Below, one piece after another: positions 44,466 through 53,578 of a stretch of DNA of 64,000 bases. The notes beneath the pieces were generated by a model. The model had not been told where the DNA came from, did no database searches, and worked only from the letters and a program-made list of their open reading frames with translations. The position numbers and the translations under genes are program-made. Origin of the DNA: Methyloprofundus sedimenti (GTDB taxonomy: Bacteria; Pseudomonadota; Gammaproteobacteria; Methylococcales; Methylomonadaceae). The stretch covers positions 62,001 to 126,000 of the forward strand of contig NZ_LPUF01000003.1 of the NCBI RefSeq assembly GCF_002072955.1, in the 5' to 3' direction. Each line of letters opens with the position of its first letter. The stretch's first letter is position 1.

Positions 44466-45635
44466 TTAAATTTTCTGGGCAATACGATAACAATGCAGGC
44501 CAAACATGAGCATTGCATTCACACTACTTGCACAAAGTGCAAGAATGGCAATTAATGCGATTCGATTTTCCATTTCAATGGATGCGATTAACATCGCGAT
44601 ACTGGCAATAAAAAAATTACTAAACACAATAATCGATGATGCAATACCTGTATGCTGATTAATTTGTTCCAGCGCAGAGTTAACTGACGGCGCCCGACCG
44701 ATGCCCACACCAAAGGTAATAATAAACATCGGCAAAGCAAATGCCAGAATATGATGAAATGATGAAAGTAACAATTGAATACAGGCACCCGTCATGGCGA
44801 CCGTTATCGCTAATATGATAAGTTTTCTATCTCCCATCTTTTTCTGCAATTTCAAATACACTAAATTACCCAACATAATTGATAAGGCGTTGAAGGCAAA
44901 GAGTAATCCATATTCTACCGCTCCCAGTTTCATCGTTTCCTGATAAATCGTGGAAGAAACCGCAATAAATGCAAACAGTGGCGCCAATAAAAGACTAGAG
45001 ATCACGCAATAAGAAAGAAATATTCTTTTCGATAAAAAGGAAAAATATCGAGATATCACTTCACCCGTAGAAATGGCTTCTTTTGTTAAAAGGCTTTCTT
45101 TCATTGCGGCCACCATGCACCATAAAAATAGGCCAAAAAGAAATTGAACAATAAAAATCATTCGCCAGTCAGAAACTTGTAATAATACCGCGCCCATTGT
45201 TGGCGCTGCCATGGGTGCTATCGCCATGATAACAGCGATATACGAAAGCACTTGGCCTCGTTGAACAGCATCTGTAAAGCGGTCTTTTGCAATCGCCAGA
45301 CTAATTGCTGAAGCACTGCCGGCACCAAATCCCTGCAACATTCGATAGATAACAAAATGATCTAAATCATTTGCAGTAGCGCAAAGAATGCTTGCGACAC
45401 AATAGATGGCAATCCCGACTAACAATGGTTTTTTTCGACCGAAATGATCGGATAGCGGACCGAACATTAATATGGATAAGCAAAAGGCAACAAAAAAACC
45501 AGACAATGCCAAATTAATATACGTCAAAGGTTCATGCCAACTCGCCTCAAGATCGGGAATGGCAGGTAAATACATATCCGTTGAAACGGGTGCAAAGGCT
45601 GCTAAAAAGGCCAATAAAATAACAATTCTAATCAT
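44466..45635 (-). CDS. Bcr/CflA-family MFS multidrug exporter
   Basis: A 389-aa, 12-helix major facilitator. The opening IVILLAFLAAFAPVSTDMYL, PLSDHFGRKKPLLVGIAIYC (A-motif loop) and RMLQGFGAGSASAISLAIAK are Bcr/CflA hallmarks. The family exports bicyclomycin, chloramphenicol or other drugs. It stands alone; no adjacent regulator. The 173 bp upstream contain only a partial repeat (GCACACAAAGGGTCAGGTGC). Confidence 0.9.
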   Translation of the reverse strand: MIRIVILLAFLAAFAPVSTDMYLPAIPDLEASWHEPLTYINLALSGFFVAFCLSILMFGPLSDHFGRKKPLLVGIAIYCVASILCATANDLDHFVIYRMLQGFGAGSASAISLAIAKDRFTDAVQRGQVLSYIAVIMAIAPMAAPTMGAVLLQVSDWRMIFIVQFLFGLFLWCMVAAMKESLLTKEAISTGEVISRYFSFLSKRIFLSYCVISSLLLAPLFAFIAVSSTIYQETMKLGAVEYGLLFAFNALSIMLGNLVYLKLQKKMGDRKLIILAITVAMTGACIQLLLSSFHHILAFALPMFIITFGVGIGRAPSVNSALEQINQHTGIASSIIVFSNFFIASIAMLIASIEMENRIALIAILALCASSVNAMLMFGLHCYRIAQKI

Positions 45636-45808
45636 AATTTAAAAATAACGGTGATGAAACCTTTAACTAAGCACACAAAGGGTCAGGTGCCCTCTCCAGC
45701 AGCGAACCTATCCGGAGTCGATATGGCTGATATCAACAGGTCTGGAAACAAGCTTATCAAACTCCTGCCCCGTCGACCACGATTACTGCGTGCGTTTCAT
45801 TGAACGCT

Positions 45809-46153
45809 TTACGATTGCTCTTGATAATCCGTCATATTACCTATAATAAAGATGGCGATTCCGGTGATCAGGTAGAAATATAGCGCTACACCTTCAAAGC
45901 CCAGTACAAAGGGGGCTATTGGAATGGCGATACCGACGATAAACTCTATGGTTCCATGCAGTTTTAAGGGAATAATCTTTGCTACGCCCATCGAGAAGTC
46001 GGTAAGCAAGGTCATTGATAAATGTACTATAGCTAGCAAATATGCAAGCAACATCGGGCCTTCACTAAGATTCAAGATAGTTGGTGCCAAAGCAAATATG
46101 GCGACTATTGCGTAATCTAGAATGCCGTGCGTTTTTGCGTTAATGATTTTCAT
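45809..46153 (-). CDS. Small four-helix membrane protein (SPW-repeat-like)
   Basis: From ATG at 46151-46153 (AGGA upstream), 114 aa: MKIINAKTHGILDYAIVAIF opens the first half and IPLKLHGTIEFIVGIAIPIA the second, a duplicated HG(I/T)(L/I)(D/E)(Y/F)-helix pattern with two helices each. This resembles SPW/vitamin K epoxide-unrelated small membrane proteins often found with stress genes. Function unknown. Confidence 0.65.
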   Translation of the reverse strand: MKIINAKTHGILDYAIVAIFALAPTILNLSEGPMLLAYLLAIVHLSMTLLTDFSMGVAKIIPLKLHGTIEFIVGIAIPIAPFVLGFEGVALYFYLITGIAIFIIGNMTDYQEQS

Positions 46154-46539
46154 GTGTGAATGTCCTATTGGTTTTGTCATAACTATAATGGGCTTGATGA
46201 ACAAGCCGTTGAACTATGCCCCTATCGCGGACTACCATCAGTCTGTGCGTCAGGGTAAGTAGTGGTATTAGTGCTGCCAGGCGACATCGTGTCAGGAAGT
46301 ACGTGGAAATCACCCGACTCAAGTGCGGCAATAATGGTAGCGAACTGAAAACATCATCGCTAGAAACTGCAAACATCGAATTTTTCAAATCAGATTATCT
46401 GCAAATAAAAATCAGAGCTAATCCAATTGCCAATAAAGGTGTATCTTTCTGATTGAAGGTCTGTCGACGACCCAAAAGCGAGATTAAAATAGGGTGGCCA
46501 CGATGGTGCCCACCCTTGGCTTGTTAAACCACCATTGCA

Positions 46540-46866
46540 TTAGAAATCGAAACTTTCAACTTCCGCGGTTAAAAACAATGGCGCACCGCCGGTCGAAATA
46601 GTTACGGCATGCTGTGCGGTTTCCTGTCCGCCCGGCGAATTTAAACAGGTTTCCAAGTCCTGCATAGACGGAAAGTAAACTTCGGCTATGCGATGGAAAG
46701 GTGCTTGTTCCTGTCCTACGCTGGACTTAATCAGCGACGCGACAAAGCGGGTTTTTCCGGCCAGTTTTTCTACCGCCATCGGCACATGCTCCTGCTCATA
46801 GCGTTGCTCAAATATTTCGACATCAGCAGGCGTTGGGTACATCACAATCAATTTTGCTGTTTTCAT
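46540..46866 (-). CDS. EthD-family small protein
   Basis: A 108-aa ferredoxin-like-fold protein: KLIVMYPTPADVEIFEQRYE, HVPMAVEKLAG and FHRIAEVYFPSMQDLETCLN, GGAPLFLTAEVE. This is the EthD/dabb-type alpha-beta barrel, first known from ether degradation operons, often an isomerase or quinone-binding accessory. Divergent from a LysR regulator, which likely controls it. Confidence 0.85.
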   Translation of the reverse strand: MKTAKLIVMYPTPADVEIFEQRYEQEHVPMAVEKLAGKTRFVASLIKSSVGQEQAPFHRIAEVYFPSMQDLETCLNSPGGQETAQHAVTISTGGAPLFLTAEVESFDF

Positions 46867-46906
46867 AGTTTTCTCAAATGGTTTTTTTAGTGAGTGGCTA
46901 GTTTAT

Positions 46907-46943
46907 ATAGAAAATTAGCGTTTGTATCATACTAACTTTCTAT
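46907..46943. promoter_or_regulatory. Inverted repeat between ethD-like gene and LysR gene (operator candidate)
   Basis: ATAGAAAATTAG (46907-46918) and CTAACTTTCTAT (46932-46943) are complementary at 11 of 12 positions with a 13-nt spacer. Placement midway between the divergent starts suits a LysR-type binding site. Confidence 0.55.
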
Positions 46944-46983
46944 GGAACAATAGGTTTTATCTATACCTATCAGGGCTATTCTC

Positions 46984-47856
46984 ATGGAAATGCAGCAAAT
47001 CCGCTATTTTTTGGCCGTCTGCGATCAAGGCACTATCACACATGCCGCGCAACGTACTTATGTCTCGCAACCGTCGTTGACGCAGGCCATAAAGAAACTG
47101 GAAGATGAAATCGGCGGGGCATTGTTTACGCGCACGCACGCCGGTTGCCAGTTAACGCCGTTAGGTCGTATGGTTGAACCTAAGCTCAGAAAAACGTATA
47201 AAGACCTTCAGGCAACCAAAGCGGAAGCTATCCGTTTTACCCGCTTTAATACCATTCCCTTGCGCATCGGCCTGATGACAACCATAGGTGCACAACGCCT
47301 ATGTCCTTGTTTGGCAGAGTATCAGCAAGACTTCCCGAATATCGAATTGGAATTAATTATCGATAGCGAAGCGGATTTATTAAAGCAACTGGATTCAGGA
47401 ATGCTTGATCTCGTGATCAGTGCACCGACACAAACACCGGCACTACCGTACCAATCGACATGGCTCTATGAAGAACGCTATGTGATCGCTTTCAACACGG
47501 CACATCGCTTTAATCAATTGCAAAAAATCGATCTGAAAGCCATACAGTCAGTGCCTTATTTAGACAGGCTAAATTGTGAATTAAGAGAAGATTTGAAAGG
47601 TATTTGTCAAAACCAGGAAATTAATCTTTATGCAGCTTACCGCAGTAACAGCGAAGAATGGATTTTGCGTATGGTGAAGGCGGGTATCGGCGTTGCATTA
47701 ATGCCGGAATATACTTTGCCCAAGGATGCAAGCGACATCAATTATCGCTATCTTGTTGACCCTGAAATCAGTCGCCAGGTTTATGCGATATATTCGCATC
47801 AGACATCAGCAAAATCGGAATTGCTGGCATTGATTGATAATTTGAGCAGGATATAA
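46984..47856 (+). CDS. LysR-family transcriptional regulator
   Basis: A 290-aa LysR protein: N-terminal winged HTH (MEMQQIRYFLAVCDQGTITH, AAQRTYVSQPSLTQAIKKLE) and effector-binding domain starting LRIGLMTTIGAQRLCPCLAE. HTH sequence resembles OxyR/CynR-like members but lacks the OxyR redox Cys context that could be checked here. Probable activator of the divergent EthD gene. Confidence 0.92.
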   Translation: MEMQQIRYFLAVCDQGTITHAAQRTYVSQPSLTQAIKKLEDEIGGALFTRTHAGCQLTPLGRMVEPKLRKTYKDLQATKAEAIRFTRFNTIPLRIGLMTTIGAQRLCPCLAEYQQDFPNIELELIIDSEADLLKQLDSGMLDLVISAPTQTPALPYQSTWLYEERYVIAFNTAHRFNQLQKIDLKAIQSVPYLDRLNCELREDLKGICQNQEINLYAAYRSNSEEWILRMVKAGIGVALMPEYTLPKDASDINYRYLVDPEISRQVYAIYSHQTSAKSELLALIDNLSRI

Positions 47857-47916
47857 AATTCAGTTACCTAAACCTGCTATTGAACGGTAACCGGTTAAAT
47901 CTGAAGCACAGAGGGT

Positions 47917-47968
47917 CAGGTCTTTGATCTTTGATTACCTACGTAGATTATCATATATCAAAGACCTG
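47917..47968. repeat. Palindromic hairpin repeat, copy 5 (degenerate)
   Basis: CAGGTCTTTGATCTTTGAT and ATCATATATCAAAGACCTG pair with mismatches around TACCTACGTAGATT. It has the 5' tag GCACAGAGGGT and the 3' tag CCCCCTGCCTTTC. It lies 60 bp after the LysR stop. Confidence 0.88.
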
Positions 47969-48118
47969 CCCCCTGCCTTTCAGCATGCCATGCTTACAAC
48001 CCCGAAGCAGCTCTATGATACTTGTCATGCGCGTCATAGAATGGGGACTTCAGAAGGGGAACTCTGTCGTCCTGCTTACGTAAAATCATTTCGAGGCTAA
48101 ATCATTTCAACTTTCGCA

Positions 48119-48270
48119 TACGGCCTGCTGGCTTGTGCCCATCGTGCTTAACATTTGGAGTTTCCTCCGCCTGCCCGATGTTAACTATCTGGTGGTTGAC
48201 CTACCTTGCCAGAGAGAGACTTTCACCCGCTGGAATTATCGACCTTGCTCGGGCCGCACACCCCTTTGAT
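48119..48270. repeat. Dispersed degenerate repeat, copy 1
   Basis: Words such as TGGCTTGTGCCCATCGTGCT, AACATTTGG, CCGCCTGC, ATGTTAACTATCTGGTG and GACCTTGCTCGG-CCGCA recur in the same order at 63588-63700. The two copies are diverged and carry no ORF. No gene is seen anywhere in 47857-48639; the long frame at 48351-48581 is made of AGAAAGCAGAGGGTCAGG tandem units. Confidence 0.7.
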
Positions 48271-48447
48271 TTCTAGAAGGAAGCGCCGATCCAGGCGCCT
48301 AGGACGACGGCATCGGCAATGACGCCGGTACCGCCGGGTTTCCGTATGTATTGAACCGCGAGCTGAAAGAAAGCAGAGGAGAAAGCAGAGGGTCAAGAAA
48401 GCAGAGAGAAAGCAGAGGGTCAGGTCCCGAATTGAGAAAGCAGAGGG

Positions 48448-48596
48448 TCAGGTCCCGAATTGCGAATTTATTGACAAATAAGCTACAAATGAGAATCGTC
48501 AGCTCTCGCTCAATTTCAACAAAAACATTATTACTCCGAAATAACTGGGGGCGAATAACTGAGGTCAGGGGTAAAATTTAATTTTACCCCTGACTC
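48448..48596 (+). repeat. Duplicate of the leader of the 53.6-kb methyltransferase gene, with perfect hairpin
   Basis: This block matches 53420-53560 closely (TTATTGAC-AATAAGCTACAAA, TCCGAAATAACTGGGGG). It ends in a perfect palindrome at 48564-48594: GTCAGGGGTAAAATT and its complement. The IS4-family element is inserted at the end of that hairpin, and the remainder of the duplicate continues at 50149. Confidence 0.85.
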
Positions 48597-50137
48597 GAAT
48601 GGCACTTACTTAAGAATAAAACACATAAATCATAGTGAGTTACTTTATTTTCTTCGGGTGTCCATTCTTTCTAATCACTGCTCTTGCTTCTTCTCTAGGT
48701 TTCATTAACAAGGAAAAAGGCTTTGGTCTTCTTTTTACTGCACGAGGCTCTATTCGACCAGAACGATTTCCAACCCGCTGCTGAGCAATTAATACAAATA
48801 ATGATTCTTCAATGACTCCTGTACCAGTAAGAGCCGTCTGTTGAGTCCATGCCAACCACAATTGTAGTGTATGCTTAAAGCTAAGCTGGCGTGGTAATAT
48901 ATCGACTAATAAAGCCGTTTGAGCCATCAATAGTCGAATCAGATTATAGGCCAGAAAATAGACCCATATCTCCTTTTCACTCATTTCGGGTGTTTTACAG
49001 CTGAGCGTTTCCATGCCCATCGTCGTTTTTATATTCCGGAAATCAACTTCAATCTGCCAGCGTTTTTTATACAAAACCTTGAGTTCTGGTTTCGATGCTT
49101 CTTTAGGGCATAGCAATGTTGTTATGAGTATCTTGCCATGAGTGCTTAACTCACGGATAAGTAACGTTTTCGGTGCAACATCATAGTGCGCTTGTGTCAT
49201 CCAGTCTGGTTTGATCTTTGGTTTGGTTAGTTCGATTAAGTGATCTCTGGTGCCTATTCGTTTGCCTTTCCTAAAGTCAGTTACCCGTTTACGCGCGCCC
49301 ATTTGCTCAAAGACGGCATCAATGCCTTTTTCACGCAGTGAAGCTAACAAAAAATAGGTACCATAAAAAGCATCGCCAAGAACAAGGTCTCCCGTATCAA
49401 AGGTGTCTATAATATTACGAAGCAAACTTTGCTCATCTGAGCCTTTTCCATTGAACCGTCCTATCGACGCATTTAAAACGGCCCCACTTGAAAGGCAGAT
49501 AACGCCAACCAACCGACAAATTGGAAAACCAAGTCCTGGTTTTTGACCACTCTGCTGAGGATATACTGCCTGATTTTCAACGGTGTCGGGCATTGTTACA
49601 GTGGTTCCATCAATTAAATGTACACGCCTTCCATGCCAGCGCCATTGCTCAGGGATTTGACAGTTAATGAGCTCACCTGTCTGGCAAACTAGGTCAGAAA
49701 CCATTGCTAATGGCAAACGCTGTCTTGCTCGACAATAACCACCCGTAGAGGTACTAACAGGTGCAAGGCCACCAATGATACGTTTTATTGCTGCATCATT
49801 GACCGCTTTTTGACAGGAGCGATCTTCACTCAAGGCTTGTGCTAAAAAAATTGAAAGTGTTTCTGTGGGCGGATAAAGTCGCTCTCGATGTTCAGGTAAT
49901 AAGGTGTCAATTCTTGATAGCAGTTCAGGGCAGGTGAGCAGGTTAAAAAATTGATACGAATCTGTCTTTTCTGCACATTTTTTTATTCTTTGTTGTTGGC
50001 AGCGTAAAAATTTGTTATTAATAAACATTAAGGCAGGTTTCTCGGTGATGGCTAAGTTGTTTTGTCGCAATCAGTTTATCATCGAACCTGCCTTTTTTAA
50101 TATTTTCAGTAGCTTATATCTTAAGTAAGTGCCATTC
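48597..50137 (-). mobile_element. IS4-family element with 11-bp target duplication
   Basis: 1541 bp bounded by perfect 18-bp inverted repeats GAATGGCACTTACTTAAG and CTTAAGTAAGTGCCATTC. The flanks carry the direct repeat ACCCCTGACTC (48586-48596 and 50138-50148), the 10-12 bp duplication typical of IS4. All parts are intact, so insertion is recent. Confidence 0.96.
48640..50070 (-). CDS. IS4-family transposase
   Basis: A 476-aa DDE transposase. First Asp in RRVHLIDGTTVTMPDT, second in LVLGDAFYGTYFLLASL, and the IS4 YREK signature in YKKRWQIEVDFRNIK. A later Met (MFINNKF, at 50028) is an alternative start. Uninterrupted frame, probably active. Confidence 0.95.
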   Translation of the reverse strand: MRQNNLAITEKPALMFINNKFLRCQQQRIKKCAEKTDSYQFFNLLTCPELLSRIDTLLPEHRERLYPPTETLSIFLAQALSEDRSCQKAVNDAAIKRIIGGLAPVSTSTGGYCRARQRLPLAMVSDLVCQTGELINCQIPEQWRWHGRRVHLIDGTTVTMPDTVENQAVYPQQSGQKPGLGFPICRLVGVICLSSGAVLNASIGRFNGKGSDEQSLLRNIIDTFDTGDLVLGDAFYGTYFLLASLREKGIDAVFEQMGARKRVTDFRKGKRIGTRDHLIELTKPKIKPDWMTQAHYDVAPKTLLIRELSTHGKILITTLLCPKEASKPELKVLYKKRWQIEVDFRNIKTTMGMETLSCKTPEMSEKEIWVYFLAYNLIRLLMAQTALLVDILPRQLSFKHTLQLWLAWTQQTALTGTGVIEESLFVLIAQQRVGNRSGRIEPRAVKRRPKPFSLLMKPREEARAVIRKNGHPKKIK

Positions 50138-50148
50138 ACCCCTGACTC

Positions 50149-50223
50149 CATTTATATAGGAAATTAAAGATCATGGCTAAAGATATTAAGCATATATACA
50201 GCTATTACTCGCCCAATGATTTG
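50149..50223 (+). pseudogene. First 17 codons of a duplicated methyltransferase gene
   Basis: ATG at 50173 opens MAKDIKHIYSYYSPNDL, identical to the protein start at 53579, with the same 5' leader (CCATTTATA, AATTAAAGATC). After the 17th codon the sequence jumps to an IS5-type transposase fragment. A broken copy. Confidence 0.9.
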
Positions 50224-50732
50224 AACACGCAAAAGGTCAGGCGGTTGATGATTTTGATGGCCAGTTTTGCATCGGTTGGATAGGTGATGTTTTTTTCTTG
50301 TACGGTGGTGTCAATGTTAACCATTTCCTCTAACGCCTTGTTCCCATGCAAACCGACACTGACCTGAAAGATTTTCTCAACTCCTCCTTTTCCAATCCGC
50401 TTCCTGAAGTAAACCAGTTCCGTACTATCGCAAGGTAAATCAAGACTGAATTCTGTTTGTCCACAAAAGGCCTGATAGTAAGAATTGCGTTTGAATTGCA
50501 CCACGACCTTTTCATCGTATTTCAGTAGCTGTTATCCGACCATTAATCGAATCGGTTTAGCCGGGCGGCCTACATCAGGGGTGTAATATTGTGCAAATTC
50601 TTGTTCAAAAGCAGACCAGGGAATCACGGCAGCGAGTTGAAGTAGTGGGTCCAGTAAATTCAACTGCTGAATCAGGTCGGTACCAAATAAATTAGTTTGA
50701 TGAGCTGTATTGGTAGACAGTAACATTTTCAA
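50224..50732 (-). pseudogene. IS5-family transposase, N-terminal fragment
   Basis: On the minus strand: LFGTDLIQQLNLLDPLLQLA, WSAFEQEFAQYYTPDVGRPA, then a stop with a small deletion and QFKRNSYYQAFCGQTEFSLD, LVYFRKRIGKGGVEKIF. This is the N-terminal domain of IS5-type transposases. The DDE core is missing from about 50224 on, where it is fused to the methyltransferase scrap. Confidence 0.85.
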
Positions 50733-50829
50733 CTTTTCGACCAGAAATTAAGCGACTGTTTTAACATTTCTGGTCGTTTTGTTCACCGTTGATATAAACT
50801 ATTTCCTTTTATTTCAATTGGATGTCCTG

Positions 50830-51615
50830 TTATTCAGGGCTGACTAAATAGTCATAATCTTGATAAAATTGCTTCGCGACTCGGCCACTTCTAATCCCTT
50901 TTTGTGTTGCAAAAGAAATAGCTTGTTTATGTAGCCTCTCTCTATCAACATTGACACCTATAAAGTAAGTGTCAACCATTTTTAAATAAGTATCTTGTGA
51001 CACAGCATAAAACGATATCGTTAAGCCAAAACGGTCTGCTAGAGAAAGCTTCTCTTCAACTGTATCAGACTCATGAATTTCACCATCAATATGAGTTCGT
51101 AATAAATTATCACTCATTTTTTCTGGTAAGAAATGCCTGCGATTTGATGTGGCATAAATCAAAACATTTTCTGGTGGTTTTTCAAGAGAACCTTCCAAGC
51201 TTGTTTTTAATGCTCTATAACTATTGTCGCCGTCTTCAAATGAAAGGTCATCACAGAAAACAATAAACTTTTTGGCAATACCACGAATGTCGTCGGTAAT
51301 ATCTATGATATTGACAAGATCATCTTTTGGTATTTCAATAACACGCAAGCCTTGTTGGTGGTATTTGTTGAGCAAACCTTTTATTAATGAGGATTTTCCC
51401 ATACCTCTTGCTCCCCAAAGTAGACAATGATTAGCCGGATTACCTGCTAAAAATCGTTCTGTATTTAAACATACACTTTCAATTTGTTTTTCAACGCCAA
51501 CCAAGACGTTAAAGTCAATTAGGTCTACATCTGAAATTGGTTTGAGCGCTTTACGATTACTCCGCCATATTGCGGCAATATAATGATCCCAATTTATTTT
51601 TTTGTTATCAGGCAC
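50830..51615 (-). CDS. DUF815-family AAA-like ATPase
   Basis: 261-aa P-loop protein: Walker A LLWGARGMGKSSLIKGLL, Walker B-like KKFIVFCDDLSFEDGDNSYR and sensor VLIYATSNRRHFLPEKMSDN. These match the DUF815 family of orphan ATPases widespread in proteobacteria. Stands alone among insertions; role unknown. The 106 bp before 51739 are empty apart from AT-rich DNA. Confidence 0.88.
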   Translation of the reverse strand: MPDNKKINWDHYIAAIWRSNRKALKPISDVDLIDFNVLVGVEKQIESVCLNTERFLAGNPANHCLLWGARGMGKSSLIKGLLNKYHQQGLRVIEIPKDDLVNIIDITDDIRGIAKKFIVFCDDLSFEDGDNSYRALKTSLEGSLEKPPENVLIYATSNRRHFLPEKMSDNLLRTHIDGEIHESDTVEEKLSLADRFGLTISFYAVSQDTYLKMVDTYFIGVNVDRERLHKQAISFATQKGIRSGRVAKQFYQDYDYLVSPE

Positions 51616-51822
51616 ACACCCTCCAGTATTGTAAACAACGCATATTTATCAAAAAAAGGGCAGCGCCCTTTATGAGTAAAGGATTATATAATCAGTAGGT
51701 TAGTTTTTTGTATAAAATTTACTAGGTAAAATATAAAAATGACTCTTACGCCTGACCCCTACCTTCGGGAATGTCTCCTTTTATGCGTAGTGCGGCGACC
51801 GTCATCGGCCGCCGATGGATGT

Positions 51823-52389
51823 TTATGCTGCTGCGCTATCAACCGGGGACCAGACATACTTGGCGAATACATCATCAACCGGCGTGCGGGCAAGGTGGTT
51901 GGTGTAGTTCGACATCACTTTCTGTGAGACGCCAAGAATCACCTCCAGAATCTGGCGTTTGCTGAAGCCGGCGTCCAGAAACGCCTGCACTACCTTATCA
52001 TCCACATTGCCACGGTTGCGCACCACACTTAGGGTAAAGGTGCGCAAAGCCTCCAAGTGGGCATTGGGCAACGGCGTTTTATTACGTAGCGCATTCGAAA
52101 TGTCATCGCTAACACCCATGCTTTTGGCAATGCCGGTATGGGCGGGAACGCAGTAGTGACAGGCATGTTCTACGTTGACCGTCTGCCAGACCACGGTAAT
52201 TTCATCCTTGTCAAAGCTGGAGTTCAAAAAAAGATCGTGAACTGTTTTGTAGCCTTCCAGAAGCCCGGGCGCTTCGGCCATGACCGCGTGTAGACCCGGT
52301 AACATCCCGAATGATTTCTTCGAGTGAGCAAGCAATGGTTTGCTGGCTTCAGGCGCGCTGTCTTCGGTATGTAAAGTAAATTCAGTCAT
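51823..52389 (-). CDS. Carboxymuconolactone decarboxylase/AhpD-like protein
   Basis: 188 aa with the AhpD-type redox motif EHACHYCVPAHT (CxxC...H) near residue 75 and a helical bundle (FSKRQILEVILGVSQKVMSN). Members act as peroxidase partners or hydroperoxide reductases. Downstream of a TetR gene in the same direction, with palindromic operators in front. The upstream end at 51749 holds a fragment of the repeat 3' tag (CCTGACCCCTACCTTC). Confidence 0.85.
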   Translation of the reverse strand: MTEFTLHTEDSAPEASKPLLAHSKKSFGMLPGLHAVMAEAPGLLEGYKTVHDLFLNSSFDKDEITVVWQTVNVEHACHYCVPAHTGIAKSMGVSDDISNALRNKTPLPNAHLEALRTFTLSVVRNRGNVDDKVVQAFLDAGFSKRQILEVILGVSQKVMSNYTNHLARTPVDDVFAKYVWSPVDSAAA

Positions 52390-52427
52390 AATAGCTCTCC
52401 AGTGGGTTAGCAGAAATCAGGCTGGTA

Positions 52428-52472
52428 TAAACCAGTCGGTTTAAATATACACAGTATAGACCGATCAGTCAA
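52428..52472. promoter_or_regulatory. Two TetR-type operator palindromes before the AhpD-like gene
   Basis: TAAACC-AGTC-GGTTTA (52428-52443) is a perfect palindrome with a 4-nt centre. TAGACC-GATC-AGTCAA (52457-52472) is a related, weaker copy. Centres are 29 bp apart. They lie between the AhpD-like start and the TetR stop, so the regulator probably represses its downstream neighbour here. Confidence 0.6.
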
Positions 52473-52512
52473 AACTATTTTTCAACTGACTTAAACTATT
52501 AAAGAAAGGAAT

Positions 52513-53094
52513 TTAGTCGAGTAAGCGCAAAGCCTGTCCGGCGATGGTAGTGAGGCCAGATTTGTCAAATACACCACGGCCGAGCACTCGGATGGCAACC
52601 ACCATGGCCAGCAGCGCTTTAGCGGTAGCCGCAGGATCGAGATTTTTGGGAATATCGTTGCGTGCCTGTGCCACTTCGATGCAGCGTCGAAAGAATGCTT
52701 CGAATTCGCGGATTCCGTTGTGAATGATTCGATTCACTTCCTCGCCGTGTGTCGCGAGCTCGGAGACCGTATTAATAATAAAACAACCTTTTTTCTCAGT
52801 ATCGGCGATGGTTTCGTTGACGATACCGTCGAAAAGTACGGCAATGGCATGCTTGGGGTCATCCATGGCTTCCAGTTCCGCAAGCATCGCTCGGCGATTC
52901 TCTTTGTCGTATTTCAGCAGGGCCTTGATGAATAATTGCTCTTTACCGCCAAAGGCGTTATAGAGACTACCCCGAGTGATGCCCGTTCTGGCAATAAGGT
53001 CGGCAAGGGACGCGAGCTCAAAGCCTTTCTCCCAAAACACCTTCATCGCTTTGTCGACCGCTTCGTCTTCGTTGAATGATTTTTCCCAAGGCAT
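52513..53094 (-). CDS. TetR-family transcriptional regulator
   Basis: 193 aa. N-terminal HTH: DKAMKVFWEKGFELASLADL followed by IARTGITRGSLYNAFGGKEQ. The C-terminal ligand domain includes KKGCFIINTVSELATHGEEV, as in AcuR/NemR-type regulators that answer to electrophiles. The Cys in GCFI may be the sensor. It precedes the AhpD-like gene. Confidence 0.92.
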   Translation of the reverse strand: MPWEKSFNEDEAVDKAMKVFWEKGFELASLADLIARTGITRGSLYNAFGGKEQLFIKALLKYDKENRRAMLAELEAMDDPKHAIAVLFDGIVNETIADTEKKGCFIINTVSELATHGEEVNRIIHNGIREFEAFFRRCIEVAQARNDIPKNLDPAATAKALLAMVVAIRVLGRGVFDKSGLTTIAGQALRLLD

Positions 53095-53419
53095 TGTTTT
53101 TATCTTCTATAGTATGAAACAAGCTCAATTTTAGCATGTTTAAACTGAACGATACAAACTATCGAAACTGGTGCTATTATAGAGAAAACTAAACGAGATA
53201 TCGAGAAATGTACCTTTGTCTTCAGTAATAAAAAGCGCTACCAGCTCTTGTAATCAAGCATCTATAGCTAAACTAACAGTCAGCTATCGACTCAACTGCT
53301 GTCACTGGCACCTATAATGTGGCGGTCCGTAATTGGCTGACGGTTGCCAGTCATAAAATCTCAATTCATTTATTTCAAGTGGCCGCTTTCAATTGAACAG
53401 AAGAAAAGGATCAGGTCCT

Positions 53420-53565
53420 GAATTGCTAATTTATTGACGAATAAGCTACAAAAGAGAATCGTCAGCCGTCGCCCAGTTTCAACAAAAACATTGTTACTCC
53501 GAAATAACTGGGGGTGAATAACTGAGGTCAGGGTAAAATTTAGATTTACCTGACTCCATTTATAA
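53420..53565 (+). repeat. Leader repeat of the methyltransferase gene (second copy)
   Basis: Matches 48448-48596. Its hairpin is degenerate here (GGTCAGGGTAAAATTTAGAT...ACCTGACTCC). A further shard TTTACCCTGACCTTATTTAT follows the gene at 54555-54576, so the methyltransferase is bracketed by related sequences. The rest of the 53095-53578 gap shows nothing else. Confidence 0.7.
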
Positions 53566-53578
53566 GCAATTAAAGATC

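Noticed and set aside
45723-45803. Short ORF reading MADINRSGNKLIKLLPRRPR
   Set aside because: No ribosome-binding site or partner; may be a transposase shard, but no family could be supported.
34220-47968. Hairpin copies as a CRISPR array or as attC sites
   Set aside because: Spacing is irregular and kilobase-scale, no cas genes are present, and the arms lack attC core motifs.
48351-48581. 76-codon plus-strand ORF rich in Arg, Ser and Glu
   Set aside because: It is built from tandem AGAAAGCAGAGGGTCAGG units and the duplicated leader; composition is repeat-driven.
50330-50515. Second overlapping ORF in the IS5 relic
   Set aside because: It is an out-of-frame reading of the same decayed transposase.
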